A DNA stretch of 64,000 nt from Isochrysis galbana (GCA_018136815.1 CM030935.1:4382159-4446158), one strand, 5' to 3'; numbered from the stretch's first letter, positions 39,453-50,644 are shown. A program made the numbers and translations. Notes: a model not told the origin generated them from the letters alone.

Positions 39453-39953
39453 CGGAATGAGAATAAGAGGTCGGCGGTATTTTTCATAATCAGGGGTGCG
39501 GGGGGGGGGGAGGCAGTTGCCGTCTCGCCAGTGGCGGAGGGAGACGCTGCGAATCGTCAAATCCCCAATCTGCTTAAACTTGGCCTAATTTCTAAACGTA
39601 AAGATCGCTCGAACTAAAAATAGACTGCTCTATAACCGTGCGAGGCATGGCTACATGGGAATCTCATCCTCATCCTCATTGAGCGGTGACTCGGCGATTG
39701 ACCGATCCTAAGCACTTAATACAGCTTAGCCTCCCTTCAAAGCTGAATGATCCCGAAATTGCCTCGTACGGGAATCGCGACCGTCGGCCTCGGACAGGTG
39801 GGCAAATGGGATTGAAACTCGGTAGACAGGCCTCCATCAACGACCGAATCCGTTGGCGTCAGACAATTGGTGTCAAGGCAAAAACTTCCATCCGAATATG
39901 TCACGTTCAGCTTACAGAAATATTGAGGTATCAAATCCGGCACCAAGGCGCAG
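39453..39953. other. Spacer, 3' side of the PH-domain gene
   Basis: No further exon supported downstream of the stop at 39954. Confidence 0.35.
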
Positions 39954-41917
39954 CTATGGCCTCGACCGTACCAACGGAGGTGGCACGGGGGGCGGCATGC
40001 GTTTTGTTGGTGTTCCATCACCATCACGCTCGATGGTAAAGAAGGGTAGCTTTTGGCGCATAGATGCGGGCGAGCTCGATGCCACCTGAGTGCATGTAAA
40101 TGATGACAAATGGGGCCGATACAGGCCAAGGGAAAGCACGGCAAAAAGAATCCAATCGCTATGCACAAAGGCTAGAGGCTGGCACAACGTAGAAATCCAC
40201 ATCAAACGTGAACTTGGACAAAGGTGCTGGTGCATACCTCATCATCAAAACCGCCATCCTCTTCTCGACAACTCGCAGGAGGAGATTCCATAGGTGTAGC
40301 CTTTGTTATTGCATGGACTATTGCAACGGCGTCATCAGGAGACAAGTAGCCTATTGGCCCCGCTGCTCGAGCACGGATGTTCGCCGCTAACTTGCTATGA
40401 GGTGTGCTTGACTCAGATATCGCGTGGGATGATCGAATCTTTGCATACGGGGTGCTCGAAATTGGCGTCGGAGGGCGAGATGTCTTAGGGTCGCGTGGAG
40501 ACGGCAATTCAATTTCAGGCGTGTCCTCAGCGAGGAGCTCTCCGGCCCTGCTAGGACTTGGAGAGCTTTCGGCACTCGAGATCTCCGAGATGGGGGAGGC
40601 ACGGCCCCCTGACGGTGCTGGGGTGCTGGCAATGCTCGATTTATCCCTACTCGACCAGGGAGGAGTCCAAGTTTTGCCGTCGTTCCCCTTGTACGGCCAG
40701 ACCATCCATGAAGGGGTGGACGAGGATGCTATGTCCATCGTTCGTTTTGACGCTGGTTCGCGCGCTGGCGTGGTCGGTGCGTCACGCTCATCAAGCCGGC
40801 GCTCTTCAGCATGGGATGACGAACAAGATGACAACAGCGCGTTCTCGACCAAAGGCCCGACTTGTCTGATACTTGGTTGGGATGATTCCTCACTGGCAAA
40901 GACCCCAGAGACGGGAGAGGCGCGGCCGCTAGCGGGCTGAACATGAGATGAGGCTGTCTTTGACCTCGACCCTGTCCAGGGAGTCCAACCACGATTCCTG
41001 CGCCGTTGGCCAATGTCGTCGCTCTCGCCGAGATCGCCCGAGCTTGCCCACGACGTCGGCTCTGCAGTCTTGGAGACATTGTAGGTGTTTTGTGAGGTGG
41101 CACCACCCGAGGCTTCCTCAGAAGCGACACCAGCCTCGTTCACCTTCTCCACCAAGGCGTCCGCATCTCGTGGTGACATAGTGTTGAGAGCCGACGACGA
41201 GTCGTTCGATCGAGAGGACAGGCGCCAAGACGTTTCGCTCACCTGCTCCTGCGCCCACTTTAGAGCTGACGACATCTTGAGCGATGCGATGCGTCGAGAT
41301 GTATCTGCGGCGCGCGACAGCTCTCTTGCGAATGCTAGCCCAGGATCAAGCACGGCACTCATCTTGTTAGCCGACCGACCAGAGCTTTTCGCTCCTGGAG
41401 ATGCAGGAGGCAAGGGCAGGCGCTGCGCCCACGCTGTCCCTGTAGCGGCAGAAGTGCAGCCATTGGGCGGAAACGAAAGTCCGGCATCACAATCAAGACA
41501 TTCGCGGGCAGTAGCCGCAGAGCTTCGCGCGGCTTCCACATTCGCAGTCGACGAGGTGGCGGCAGCTGAGGCAGCGGCAATAGCTGTGGCGGCTGCGGCG
41601 GGGGCGCTCAAATCTTGAGAAAAGGCGCAGACGAAGATCGGCGAGGGAGGGCGTGATCTACGGGCAGCAATTGCCTCCCGCGCTGCGTCATCACAGGATG
41701 CTTCCTCAACACGCCCTCCAACGAGGATTTGGTTGAAGCCTATCGGGAGCTGCGGAATGAAGTTGCCTAACCGCAGGTTGAGTCCGCGTTGAAGAGTCTG
41801 GCCTGTCTGACCGAGCGCGGACTGGATGCCGATGCCTGAAGGCGTCTTGGCAGCGGCACGCGCATGCTCGGCCCACATGCGGCGCGAGTTTTCCGTAGCA
41901 CATGCGTAGATACGCAT
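39954..41917 (-). CDS. C-terminal exons of the multi-membrane/PH-domain gene
   Basis: Exon 41917-40238 begins after an acceptor CCGTCTCAG with MRIYACATENSRRMWAEHAR, the last strand and helix of the PH domain started in the preceding exon. A long Ser/Ala/Pro-rich, presumably disordered region follows (RELSRAADTSRRIASLKMSS; repeated GGRASPISEISS / SGRASPVSGVF). It ends at a donor GAG|GTATGC (40238/40237). Intron 40237-40086 (152 bp) ends CACTCAG. The last exon 40085-39954 encodes VASSSPASMRQKLPFFTIER and a poly-Pro end with a stop. Phases agree across both junctions. Without splicing the frame would stop at 40202. Confidence 0.65.
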
Positions 41918-42118
41918 CTGAGACGGAGACGACAAGTGACATTTGTCACCTAGGAGTTGTGGTTGCAAATGTGCAATCGATTGTGGAAGTGAATGTGTGC
42001 AGAGTGGAGATCACGGTGTATTGGTGTGGTTTGTCGAGTTGTATGACAAGCCTTTGCAATGATCCAGCAAGGTCAAGACGAATGCTCCTCCTCGGATATG
42101 AGGCGAGAATTAGCGCAC

Positions 42119-42655
42119 CTCTTCTGGCTTCATGAGCCCTTGCACCTCGAGCTCAACGCACCATTCCTTGCGAGCCCTCGGCTGGATCACTCGGGCCGCC
42201 TTGACATCAAATCCACGCTGTGCTGTGAGTGAAAACGGGGGGAAGCGGTTCAGCACGTCATCACGCGCGGCTCGAAGAGTCTTGTACTCACGCAGTCGGC
42301 CTCCACCCAAGACGACGTATACACGTATCCACTCCTTCGAGCTTTGTGCGGGTGAAGTGCGCGAGCCCAGGCTTTCATCAGCTGATCCGGACGACGCTGA
42401 CGACATCCTGATGAATTCACTGACATTCTTGGCGACTTCCAGCGCTTTGCGCGGCGACAACCTACTGAGTGGACTGACGGGACGGCCATCAAACCTGTCC
42501 GTTGTGCCGAAACGCAGTAGATAACCGTGATGAGTCACGCCCGGAGAGGCGGAGAGCTCAGCTCTCATTCGCTCAGCTCGCTGAGACAACTGGATGACGA
42601 AGCGTCGTGCCATACGAGTGATTCGTCGACCGTGAAGCAACGTCTCACGCTCGAC
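42119..42655 (-). CDS. Exon carrying most of a PH domain
   Basis: Begins after an acceptor GGTGTACAG at ~42656 with VERETLLHGRRITRMARRFV and a basic helical stretch. Then comes the PH-like core: EWIRVYVVLGGGRLREYKT, an inserted variable loop, KAARVIQPRARKEWCVELEV, and on to the next exon (MRIYACATENSRRMWAEHAR) after a GAG|GTGCGC donor at 42119/42118. The RxYVVLxGGxLxxYK start, the CxELxV strand and the terminal W in the helix are the PH pattern. PH domains usually bind phosphoinositides or proteins; ligand residues cannot be judged here. Confidence 0.65.
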
Positions 42656-42744
42656 CTGTACACCCGAGAGAGGCAGTGCACGTCATGACGACAACACCAA
42701 ACAGTCAATTCGTGCGCAATCGATCTCATGGTCGCGGATATTAC

Positions 42745-44561
42745 CTGCCTGCGACCTGCTCGAGTAACGTAATCGGCAAGGTCTGAAGCTAGAGAGACTT
42801 CCTTCAAGATGAAGATCGGGTTGCACTAGGAGCACGGATCAAGAGTGCAAAGTCATAAGGCTAATCGGGCAGATTGGGCCGACCCGCCAGGTTGCTAGAT
42901 AGAAGCGAGCTAGAAGACAGCGTGAAGGTCACGTGCTGAGCTTTGCGTGCACATGCATGAGCAATGGTGGAGGGGTGACATTGCCACTTGTGTGTACCCA
43001 CGGCGTCAAGAGTGACAGCAGAGGAGGCCAACGTGTTTACCGCATAGGCGGATACAAGGCTCGACACGGACCTGGTTCTCTTTGACGATGGCGTCCTCAA
43101 CGGACCGGAGAATGGGTTGCCAAAGCTTATTGGCGACCCAGTCTGGAGTAATAGCAGAAATGATACCAGTCCCGAGCGAGGCTAGTCGGACGATCCCCAT
43201 CCCGGTCGACTTGACAGTGCGGGAGGCCTCAAGGCGGATGTCCCGAAGCTAGGGGAGCATGGGGAAGTCATGCGGTAAAGGCAGCGCAGCGCCAGGCACG
43301 TAGCGTGCATCATGAACAGGATGGCCACGTGCCGTCCGCAGTGCTGCGGGAGCATCATTGGTTGTGGCCTTGAAACGCCCATCCATCAAGATGCAGACTG
43401 GTGTGTGTGTGTGGAATGAAGAGGGGAGCACGTGTGGCTATGCACCTGTAAGAAAACGGATTCAACCGTTAGGTACACGCCAGGTCCCAACTGTGCGGGC
43501 TTTGTGCCTGGTTTCGCACTGTCTCCGCCTTTTTCAATGTGAAGTCGCAGCTGAGTGAAGGGAGAGGGGGGCGCTTTGAGCGGAATGGATCATGCGCCGG
43601 AGTCCGTCGGCTGAGGATGGGCACACTTCACCTCGGCGGCAATCCGTCCGTTTCGACCTCTCGCCAAGACATCTCGATGGCGCTCGGTGCCTAGAAGACG
43701 CAATCCCAAATCAGCGATGCGCACAACGACGTCGAGAGGTTCCACGTCTAATTTGATAAGCCAAGATCCTAAGCGACCATTTTTCGCAGCTTCCACGGAG
43801 GGCGGTTCCCACTCGATCGAGAGAAGACTATCTTCAAAAACGCGAGCATGCTCACTCATGGTGAGGTCCACCTACATGGGTGGATGATTGTGCGGAGTTG
43901 CGCATCGAAAAATCCTAAGTGAATCCCTCCTCCGAAGGCAGACTTGGCGCCAACAATCGCCACAGTGGCACTCATCGTCTCGCCTGGCACGGCTCTCTCT
44001 TCTTGACTGCAGTGCGCACCTGTAGGCCGCGCATCCACAAATGCAGAGGCACACGCCATGGCGGCAAGGGCACATCGATCAGCGTGGTGAAGTTAAACTC
44101 TGCTGCGAGTTTCGCGTCAATGAAGTTGAGGACGAATTCGATATCGTCAACATACTGAACCGCGCACAAGGTCTCTTCCTCCTCAGTGCCGTCGTCACCC
44201 TCGCTTCTGGAGGCTTCAGATGTCGGCTGCAACGAACTCTTGCCGGTCCGACCATCGTCGTGTCGAGAACTTGCGGGAATTCGCCTGCACCCTTTGCCAA
44301 CAGCGCCGCCGGCCTCGGCTGTTGGCTGTTGTTCCTCAATGACTCCAGTGCACTTGGCAGCTTCACTGAAGGCCGAGGCTTCAGGTTGTACAGCCATCGT
44401 TTTGCTGTCGTTCGACAACTCAGGCAAGCTATGCGCTGGCGCGTTTGATGGGGTTGCCTCACGTCCACCTCCAGGGAAGGCGTGATCGAGGGCATGGCCA
44501 GCAGCCCGTGGACGAGATGCGGCGGGCACGTGGACAGACTTGATGACAGCGTTGAAGAGAC
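42745..44561 (-). CDS. Middle exons of the membrane/PH gene, tentative chain
   Basis: Pieces in 5' to 3' order. 44561 to about 44000: starts FNAVIKSVHVPAASRPRAAG, ends near IDVPLPPWRVPLHLWMRGLQ. 43871-43590: SEHARVFEDSLLSIEWEPPS and LDVEPLDVVVRIADLGLRLL. About 43431-43072: DGRFKATTNDAPAALRTARG, then LRDIRLEASRTVKSTGMGIV and PDWVANKLWQPILRSVED. 42825-42745: ILKEVSLASDLADYVTRAGR, ending GCAG|GTAATA. The beta-rich PPWRVPL-type segments recall lipid-transfer modules next to PH domains, but I cannot name one. An in-frame TAG sits between FPMLP and LRDIRLE (43252 area); either it is the acceptor end CCCCTAG of an intron or the gene is damaged. One frame change near 43985 is unresolved. Confidence 0.4.
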
Positions 44562-44668
44562 CTAAGCAATCACCGTCGGCAAGCAATAGGGTCAATGGAG
44601 AGCACCGTCAAATGAGGTCGATGGCATCTAGCATAGTAGCTAGAGCCCGGGTGGCAATTGCCTCACAC

Positions 44669-47543
44669 CTGCCGTCGGCGAGCCATCATAAAAGAAGTCG
44701 TGTCTCCGTACTCTTACTACCGTCTTGGTAGAGATGATGAGTCTGACGGGCTGATCGGCCGACTTGCCCAGAGTTGAGAACAGCGTGACCGAGATGCGGA
44801 TCCTCGGCTCGGCTGGCGCGGGCATCCCTGTCTCGAGATCGATCTTGTTCCGATGGAAGATGCGTGAGGCGGGAACAGCCCTATCGGAGGTGAGCTGCTC
44901 ATGTGCCACCACACACCCACGCACGCCTAATCCAGGCATGAAGGTCCATCGCTTCAGGCCTTGCAACAGCTCGCGCGGAAAGCGCAGCTGGTCTGGAGGT
45001 GCCATCTGCTCCTCCTGCGCCTTGAGTGCAGCGAGACCAGTACGCAGCGCCACACGCCCACGACGAGAAAGGAGGACATCGTGCAGCAGTGACGCAAGCA
45101 GCGACGAGCCCACAGGCCAAATAGCTCCCACTCCGGATGCAATCCGGGAGTCATTAGCTGCGCGATAAGCGTAGTCGAGTAGCAAGCGAGCAACTGGTCT
45201 GAGCTCCCCGGGAATTGGGGACGCTCCGGACAGTATGAGCGCACGCTGAAGCGGCCCGTCTCGCCCCAACAAATCGGCAAGCACGGAGATGGCGGCGGCA
45301 GTGCCTCGACGCGACGATGAGCTCCGCTGAAAAGGCGATGGGAGGAGCGGCTCGGTCTCCGTCCGTCCGGTTATAAGCCAGATGAGGCCGCGCAGCGAAG
45401 CGTTGTGCGCGGTCACGTCCCCAAAAGGATCCTCGACGGGCTCCCCGCCACAGATGTTCGGCGTGCTTTGCATGCCACCATAGCGGAAACCCTCGGGCCG
45501 GGTGGTTGCAGCGTGAGCTCCACCACAGCGGTCAACCGAATCTTTCGCCCTGCCTTCGACCCAAAAGCTCCCACCGGCACCAACCTTACGCCTCACCCCG
45601 CGTCTTGGCGCCTCTAGCAACACCACCGAGGCGAGCACCGCGGGCACGAGTAGCACAAGGAGGGTGCGGGGCGGTGCACCCAATCCACCGACGAAACCCA
45701 ACGGGATCAATGCCACCATTGGAACGAGTCCCGCGAGCAGTTCAGCGCACGCCTGCCATCGCGCTGCATTTGAAGCGTTCGGGGCAAGAGATGTGGCGCT
45801 TGCGAAGAGCTCGGAGAGACCGATGCCGCACGCGAGCAGCAAGAGCTGCTGCAAGGACGTCCCACGCGCAACGAGTAGCTCCCGCGCCGCCGCGTACCAG
45901 AAGACATAGCTTGGTGGGAAAATGGCCAGTCCGCGTGTGAGGGCAGAGAGCAGCCACTCAAACCTGGGCGCGATGGAAGTCCACTCCATCGAGGCGGCGA
46001 ACGCCGTCTCGAGTTGGTCGTCACGAACCAGCGCGAGAGAGAGTAGGAGCCAGCACGTGCGGCCAACGGTCTGTAGCCACAATAGGAAGCATATCGCTGT
46101 GAGCGCTCGGAAGCCCCGGGCCGCTGCCTCCCCCTCCGTCTCATCAAGACGCTCCACCAGGCGACGTGCCGCAATGCTGCCGGCGCTACGCCCCTCCATC
46201 CCCACATTGCCGACGCCCGTGACAGACAGCTCCCAATAGAGCGAGAGGAGCTGCCATACTGGCACGACACAGAGGATGAGGTGCGTAGCCGAGCCGAGTC
46301 GCCGCAACTGCCGCAACCATCCCCTCGCTCGCAGATCGCGCACGTCCCCTGCAAACTCGACCAGCCGAGTCGAGAAGGACGAGCTGCGCGAGATTCCCAT
46401 GTTTGCCCGGGCCGCCTCTGCGGCGACCCGCGGCGACCCTAACTGCGGCAAGTAATTGCTAGTCCCAATGTCCTCCAGGCCGACGAGGCTACCCCCCGAG
46501 CCCACGCGCCGCGCAGTTGATACGGAAGCGCCGGCGGTGCCCTTGCCGCTCGCGTCCATGGGTTGCTTGGACTCAGCAGCAGTGTTGCCCTTTGGCTGAG
46601 ACCCGGCTCCTTGCGTGACCACGTCGAAGTTACTTGATCCGGTAGCGGAGCGGTCGGTGGTAGAGAGCTCGTCCACTGCGTCAGCGTCAATGGGGAAGTG
46701 GTTCGTGTCGCGCTCGACCAGCAGAAAGCGCACGAGGATGGCGATGGTCATTAGCGAAGATAAAGCTGCCTGGAGGGCAAGGCCCACAAGGGCGAACCGC
46801 AGTGGACTCAGTGACGCTCCGACAGATCTGTACACCCACCAGCCAGCAGTCCATGCTGTGCTCACTGCCTCGCCGACGATTTGCCAGAGCACTGATGTGA
46901 GTGGCGCTGACGCGGCTCGGCCGAACCTCTCGCGCCAGCCCCTATCACTAGGGGAATGTAAGACTACATCGATGTCTTGTAGGGCGGACGGCGGCGGTAA
47001 GGTTTGATTGCCGCAGCGCACCGTCTTCCAGACAAGCATTCGGCAGCCCCCAAGCCGCTGCCACACTGAGCCCCGCGCCTCGGCGACGGCCGAGGTGGCA
47101 ACGATGCGACCTCTGCCTGCTTGCGCCGCCGGTTCGGCGCGGGCAACGATGAGTGCCGAGGCGAATACGATGCCCGATGTGACGATCAGTCCGAGCCACG
47201 GCGAGCCGAGCAGCCTCTTCTCCGCCTCTGTGAGCCACGCGCGCACTCTCGGCCTTCGTAGCCCAACTCTGCGCAAGCAGAGCCTACCGGCGCTGCTCAC
47301 GAGCTGGAGCGTGGGCAGTGTGAGAAGGAAGCGGAGTATGAGCCATGCAAGCTCATAACGGTACCGAAGCGGTCCGCGCACCGCGTCGAGCAGCGCGGCC
47401 TGAAGCGAGAGGATGTGAGAGAGCTGCTCGGCGCCGAGAGAGAGGATTAGCTCGCCCACCCCGACCGTTGGGCGTGCTGGTTCTGCGGCACGCTGGGCCT
47501 CGAGGAGTCGGGCGATGGCATTGCGATGGGCCGCCGCCTCCAT
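44669..47543 (-). CDS. First long exon: multi-pass membrane protein, about nine TM segments
   Basis: The start is taken as the ATG at 47543 (MEAAAHRNAIARLLEAQRAA), because upstream sequence is a (TG)n and purine tract. Hydrophobic segments include YELAWLILRFLLTLPTLQLV, PWLGLIVTSGIVFASALIVA, FALVGLALQAALSSLMTIAI, THLILCVVPVWQLLSLYWEL, ALTAICFLLWLQTVGRTCWL, LLLLACGIGLSELFASATSL, CAELLAGLVPMVALIPLGFV and RTLLVLLVPAVLASVVLLEA. A Ser-rich cytosolic-type loop separates TM 3 and TM 4. The last ~230 residues are soluble. The exon ends at a donor in ...SPTAG (44669|GTGTGAGG), and the acceptor GCTTAG before 44561 restores the frame. Family not recognised; an organelle-contact or lipid-handling role is a guess from the downstream PH domain. 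Confidence 0.6.
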
Positions 47544-48070
47544 TGGTGTGTGTGTGTGTGTGTGTGTGGCGAGGCGAGGGAAGAACGAGGGTGGAGGGGG
47601 GAAGGGGATGGGATGGAAAGGGGGGGGGGAGGCAGAGAGGGATGGAGGGAGAGGGGGGGAGGGAGGGAGGGAGGGAGGGGGGGGGGAGGGGGGAAGGGAG
47701 GGAGGGAGGGAGGGAGGGAGGGAGGGAGGGAGGGAGTTAGAGAGAGAAAGAAGAGAGAGAGAGAGAAAGGAGAGAGAGAGAGAGAAAGGAGAGACAGAGA
47801 GAGAGGAGGGGGGGATAGAGAGCAGCAGAAGGGACGGGGGGACGGGGGCGGGAGGCGGGGTGGAGAGGGGGAGAGAGAGAGAGGGAGGGGAGAGAGTTGG
47901 TACTTTACAATAGTAGGAGAGAGAGAGGTGGCAGTAGTAGAGGGAGAGAGTTAGCAGTACTCCTGGCTGTAAGAGCGGGAGAGAGAAGAGAGGAGAGAAG
48001 AGATAGAAGAAATGACGAGAAAGGAGAGAGAAGAGAGAAGAGGGAGGGGCGACAGGAAACGAGGGGAAGA
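47544..48070 (+). repeat. (TG)n followed by long purine tract
   Basis: (TG)12 at 47545-47568, then G-runs, (GGGA)n and (GA)n to ~48070, immediately upstream of the minus-strand ATG at 47543. On that gene's coding strand it is a CT-rich leader, as at the BTB gene. The extension of the minus ORF to 48110 (Pro/Ser/Leu repeats) is an artefact of this tract. Confidence 0.95.
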
Positions 48071-48110
48071 GAGCGAGAGAGGCAAGGGGATATTCTTTAA
48101 AAGTCAGCAC

Positions 48111-48848
48111 TCCTACTCCTATTCATGGAGTACAATACTCCTAGTCTAATTCTCTCAAAACTAGAGGGAGGGGGAGAGAGAGAGAGAGAGAGAGCGACCG
48201 AGGAGCGGGAGAGAGCAAGAGATCTATTCTAGGACACGGAGGACGAAAGGAGAACAAATAGAAGGACAGGAAGAATTATTTACGGGAAGAGAGACGGCGA
48301 GGTGAGAGAGACTTCTGAGATCTGAGTGGGAGAGGGGGGGGGATAGAGAGATAAGTTTAGGCGGGGAGGGGGGGGGGGGGGGGGGGCGGAATTGGGCGGA
48401 GAGGAGACACGGGAGGGGAGGGGGGGGGGGGGAGTACTTTACTTTATAGAAGAGGCTGCCGCTTCATGGATGAGCGACCCTTGTCCCTTGTCCAGGAAGG
48501 AGGTACTCTACTCTAGAGGCATGAGCTTCGTAGAACGGCCCGCTTCGGAAGCCGCTTCGTGAAGCGGCCCGCGACGTTCCCCATGATTCCCACGGCCAAG
48601 CCCGAGCCTACCTCGCGCCAGGAGATGCCCAAAAGGCACTACACACTACACCGTGCACCGTGCAGGCGCGCGACAAGCGACAAGCGACAAGGCCGACGAT
48701 CTTCGATCTTCGAGAGCGAGAGCGAGCTCGCCGCGCATCACTTGAGGCATGCCATCTTGTATCTTGTGTGCTCGTGTCCACATCCACATGTTCCGTGCCC
48801 TTAGATGAATGGGTTCCTTTGTCCTTTGTTGTGATGTTGTGATAATAC
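48111..48848. other. Purine- and G-rich spacer
   Basis: Contains (GA)n at 48170-48195 and poly-G runs at 48369-48388 and 48421-48433. No gene supported. Confidence 0.5.
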
Positions 48849-49766
48849 GTGTGGCAACCTCAAGAAGGGAGTGTGGCAAGAAGAGGGAATGTGTGCAGCT
48901 TCGGAGGCTTGCAGCTCGTGTGGATGCTGGTACACGTTAGCCCGGTCACTCTTTTTAACCACTATTTCCCACCTCCCCTGGTTACCGCATACTTAGCCGC
49001 AGCACAGCGGAGCCTCATTGACCCTAAAGCCGACATCAACCTCAAGGATCTCAATACCCAGTATGATCACATCAACACCTGTATGGCCGGGGTGCTTCGC
49101 ACAGGTCGTAGACCTCTCGAACCCGAAGTGCTCATCGCATGGTTTGACAACGCTCTACCTATGGCATACTCTCAAATTCGACAATTGGTCCGCAGCAAAA
49201 ACCACACCTCCTTCATAGCCCACTACGAGGACTATGTGGAGCAAGCTCGAGCCGAACTTGGATCGCGAGCTCCTACAGCCAACATATTTATTGCTGGTAT
49301 GCCGCTCCCCTCCAGCTCAACGTCGCTTCCCAAAGCTGTTGCCGCTAAAGTCAGACCGCAAAAACCTAAACGACCTGACATATGTATCCGTTGCCTCGGC
49401 CCTCATTTGCGGCAGCGATGTCACAACCCGCGGTCGTCCTGCCCTTCGTGCAAGGCCGACCACCACTCGGACCTATGCCCCAAGGCGCCCAAGTCTGCCC
49501 AGACGGGACGTGCCCGAAGCTCGTTGCCCCCTGGCGGACTAGCCATCGTCGACAAGGAAGCTCAATCATCCTCCGTTCAATCCTACGCCCAGGCAGTCTC
49601 TTGCTCTCAGCCCGACACTCCGTCTGTGGGCCCATCCTCCTCTCGAGATACACCCGCCAACGGTGAGCCCCTCCTGGCGTATGCAGACGCCCACGCGGCT
49701 GCAGCTCAGATTGCTGGCGACGCCCCGACCTGGCGTACGCTGCGTCCCAATTATCACGATTCATGA
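48849..49766 (+). mobile_element. Copia-like gag ORF
   Basis: Residues ~50-140 are gag-like helices (DLNTQYDHINTCMAGVLRTG; WFDNALPMAYSQIRQLVRSK). A cysteine/histidine cluster follows, CIRCLGPHLRQRC with CPSCKADHHSDLC, resembling two zinc knuckles. The ORF ends at 49766, overlapping in another frame the RNase H part of the same kind of element. Protease, integrase and most of the RT are missing between them, so the element has an internal deletion with a junction near 49705-49730. Confidence 0.7.
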
Positions 49767-50185
49767 CCAATCCAGGACCCGTTCACTTCCAAGCAGCCAC
49801 ACGATGTCTGTTATACCTGCGAGGATCCAAGCAGCGAGTCCTGCACTTCTCCCCTAATTCCGACATGGCCTTCGTAACATTCGTCGACTCCAATTGGGAA
49901 GCAAAATACTCCTGTAGTGGTGCCTTCTTCTTTTACCTGGGTTGCCCCATCCAGTGGTTCTCCAAAATGCAACGCTCTGTGTCTCTATCAAGCGCTGAAG
50001 CTGAGTACTTTGGCGCCATGTTGACAGCGAAAGACCTCATCTTTATCAGGGACCTGCTCACCGACCTTGGCATCATGCATGATGGCCCCTCAATCGTTTA
50101 CTCCGACTCCAAATCCGCCGTCGACATGGCCTTCGACCCAGTCGCCTTCAAGAAAACAAAACACATCCTTCGTGCTGGTAGTGTG
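49718..50185 (+). mobile_element. Copia-like RT tail and RNase H, interrupted by a hairpin cassette
   Basis: Starts in frame with PDLAYAASQLSRFMTNPGPV, the conserved end of copia RT, then RCLLYLRGSKQRVLHF. The RNase H follows, with FVDSNWE, QRSVSLSSAEAEYFGAMLTA and YSDSKSAVDMAF, carrying D, E and D catalytic residues. It breaks off at FKKTKHILRA, just before the usual final helix. The four-hairpin cassette then starts. Confidence 0.8.
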
Positions 50186-50305
50186 CTCCTGGCAAGCCAT
50201 CAGGCGTGCCAGGAGAGTGGGTGGTTCCTCCCCCATGGCAGGGGAGGAGTGGAGAGAGAGGGGGGCTCGTGCCCCCCCATGGGCGAACTAAGTATAAACT
50301 TAGTT
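50186..50305 (+). repeat. Four-hairpin cassette, intact copy inside the copia remnant
   Basis: H1 CTCCTGGCA (50186-50194), 12-nt loop, TGCCAGGAG (50207-50215). H2 CCTCCCC-CATGGCA-GGGGAGG (50227-50247). H3 GGGGGGC-TCGT-GCCCCCC (50260-50277). H4 AACTAAG-TATAAA-CTTAGTT (50286-50305). Linkers AGTGGGTGGTT, AGTGGAGAGAGA and CATGGGCG. It leaves the host ORF open, adding about 40 codons. Confidence 0.88.
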
Positions 50306-50644
50306 GGTCCTCCAATCAACGAGCCGAGCCCGCCCATCAACAAGAAGACGTGCGATGGGAAGACTTCGACCTACAGCCTACAGGATATCGGGTGGACTCA
50401 CCCAGTGCGCTCCTTGCACATCGAGTGTCATCCGGACTCAGCAATAGCTGAACAAAAAGACGCATTCAACTCGGCTATCGCGAAAACATTCGCCAAAGGG
50501 GTCGCACTCGTTGCAGGCATCGTGGTCGGAGGCATAGTGCTTGCCATCTGTTTAATTCTTCTCGTGTTGAAATTCCAAATTCCTGTTCAAGCGACCCACC
50601 GAAAACAATCCAAAGTGAAAGGTGCACCACCGCCCCATCCTTGA
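50306..50644 (+). CDS. Chimeric ORF tail with a single membrane helix
   Basis: After the cassette the open frame continues ~110 codons through non-copia sequence: QDIGWTHPVRSLHIECHPDS, then a helical lead KDAFNSAIAKTFAK and one membrane segment with small-residue spacing (GVALVAGIVVGGIVLAICLI), ending in a basic HRKQSKVKG tail. Composition is AT-richer, like the ORFs at 888 and 21101. It may be the 3' end of an unrelated gene joined by deletion. Whether the fused frame is expressed is unknown. Confidence 0.35.
   Translation, partial: GPPINEPSPPINKKTCDGKTSTYSLQDIGWTHPVRSLHIECHPDSAIAEQKDAFNSAIAKTFAKGVALVAGIVVGGIVLAICLILLVLKFQIPVQATHRKQSKVKGAPPPHP

Noticed and set aside
44640..48110. Extension of the membrane-protein ORF to 48110
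   Set aside because: The first ~190 codons translate a (TG)n/purine tract as Pro/Ser/Leu repeats; the ATG at 47543 starts normal protein sequence.
50166..50310. Four-hairpin cassette as a spliceosomal introner element (GT...AG)
   Set aside because: The 50-kb copy can be bounded GTAGTG...CTTAG, but other copies are intergenic, the 25-kb copy lacks the same 5' GT, and no exon phases are restored by removing it.
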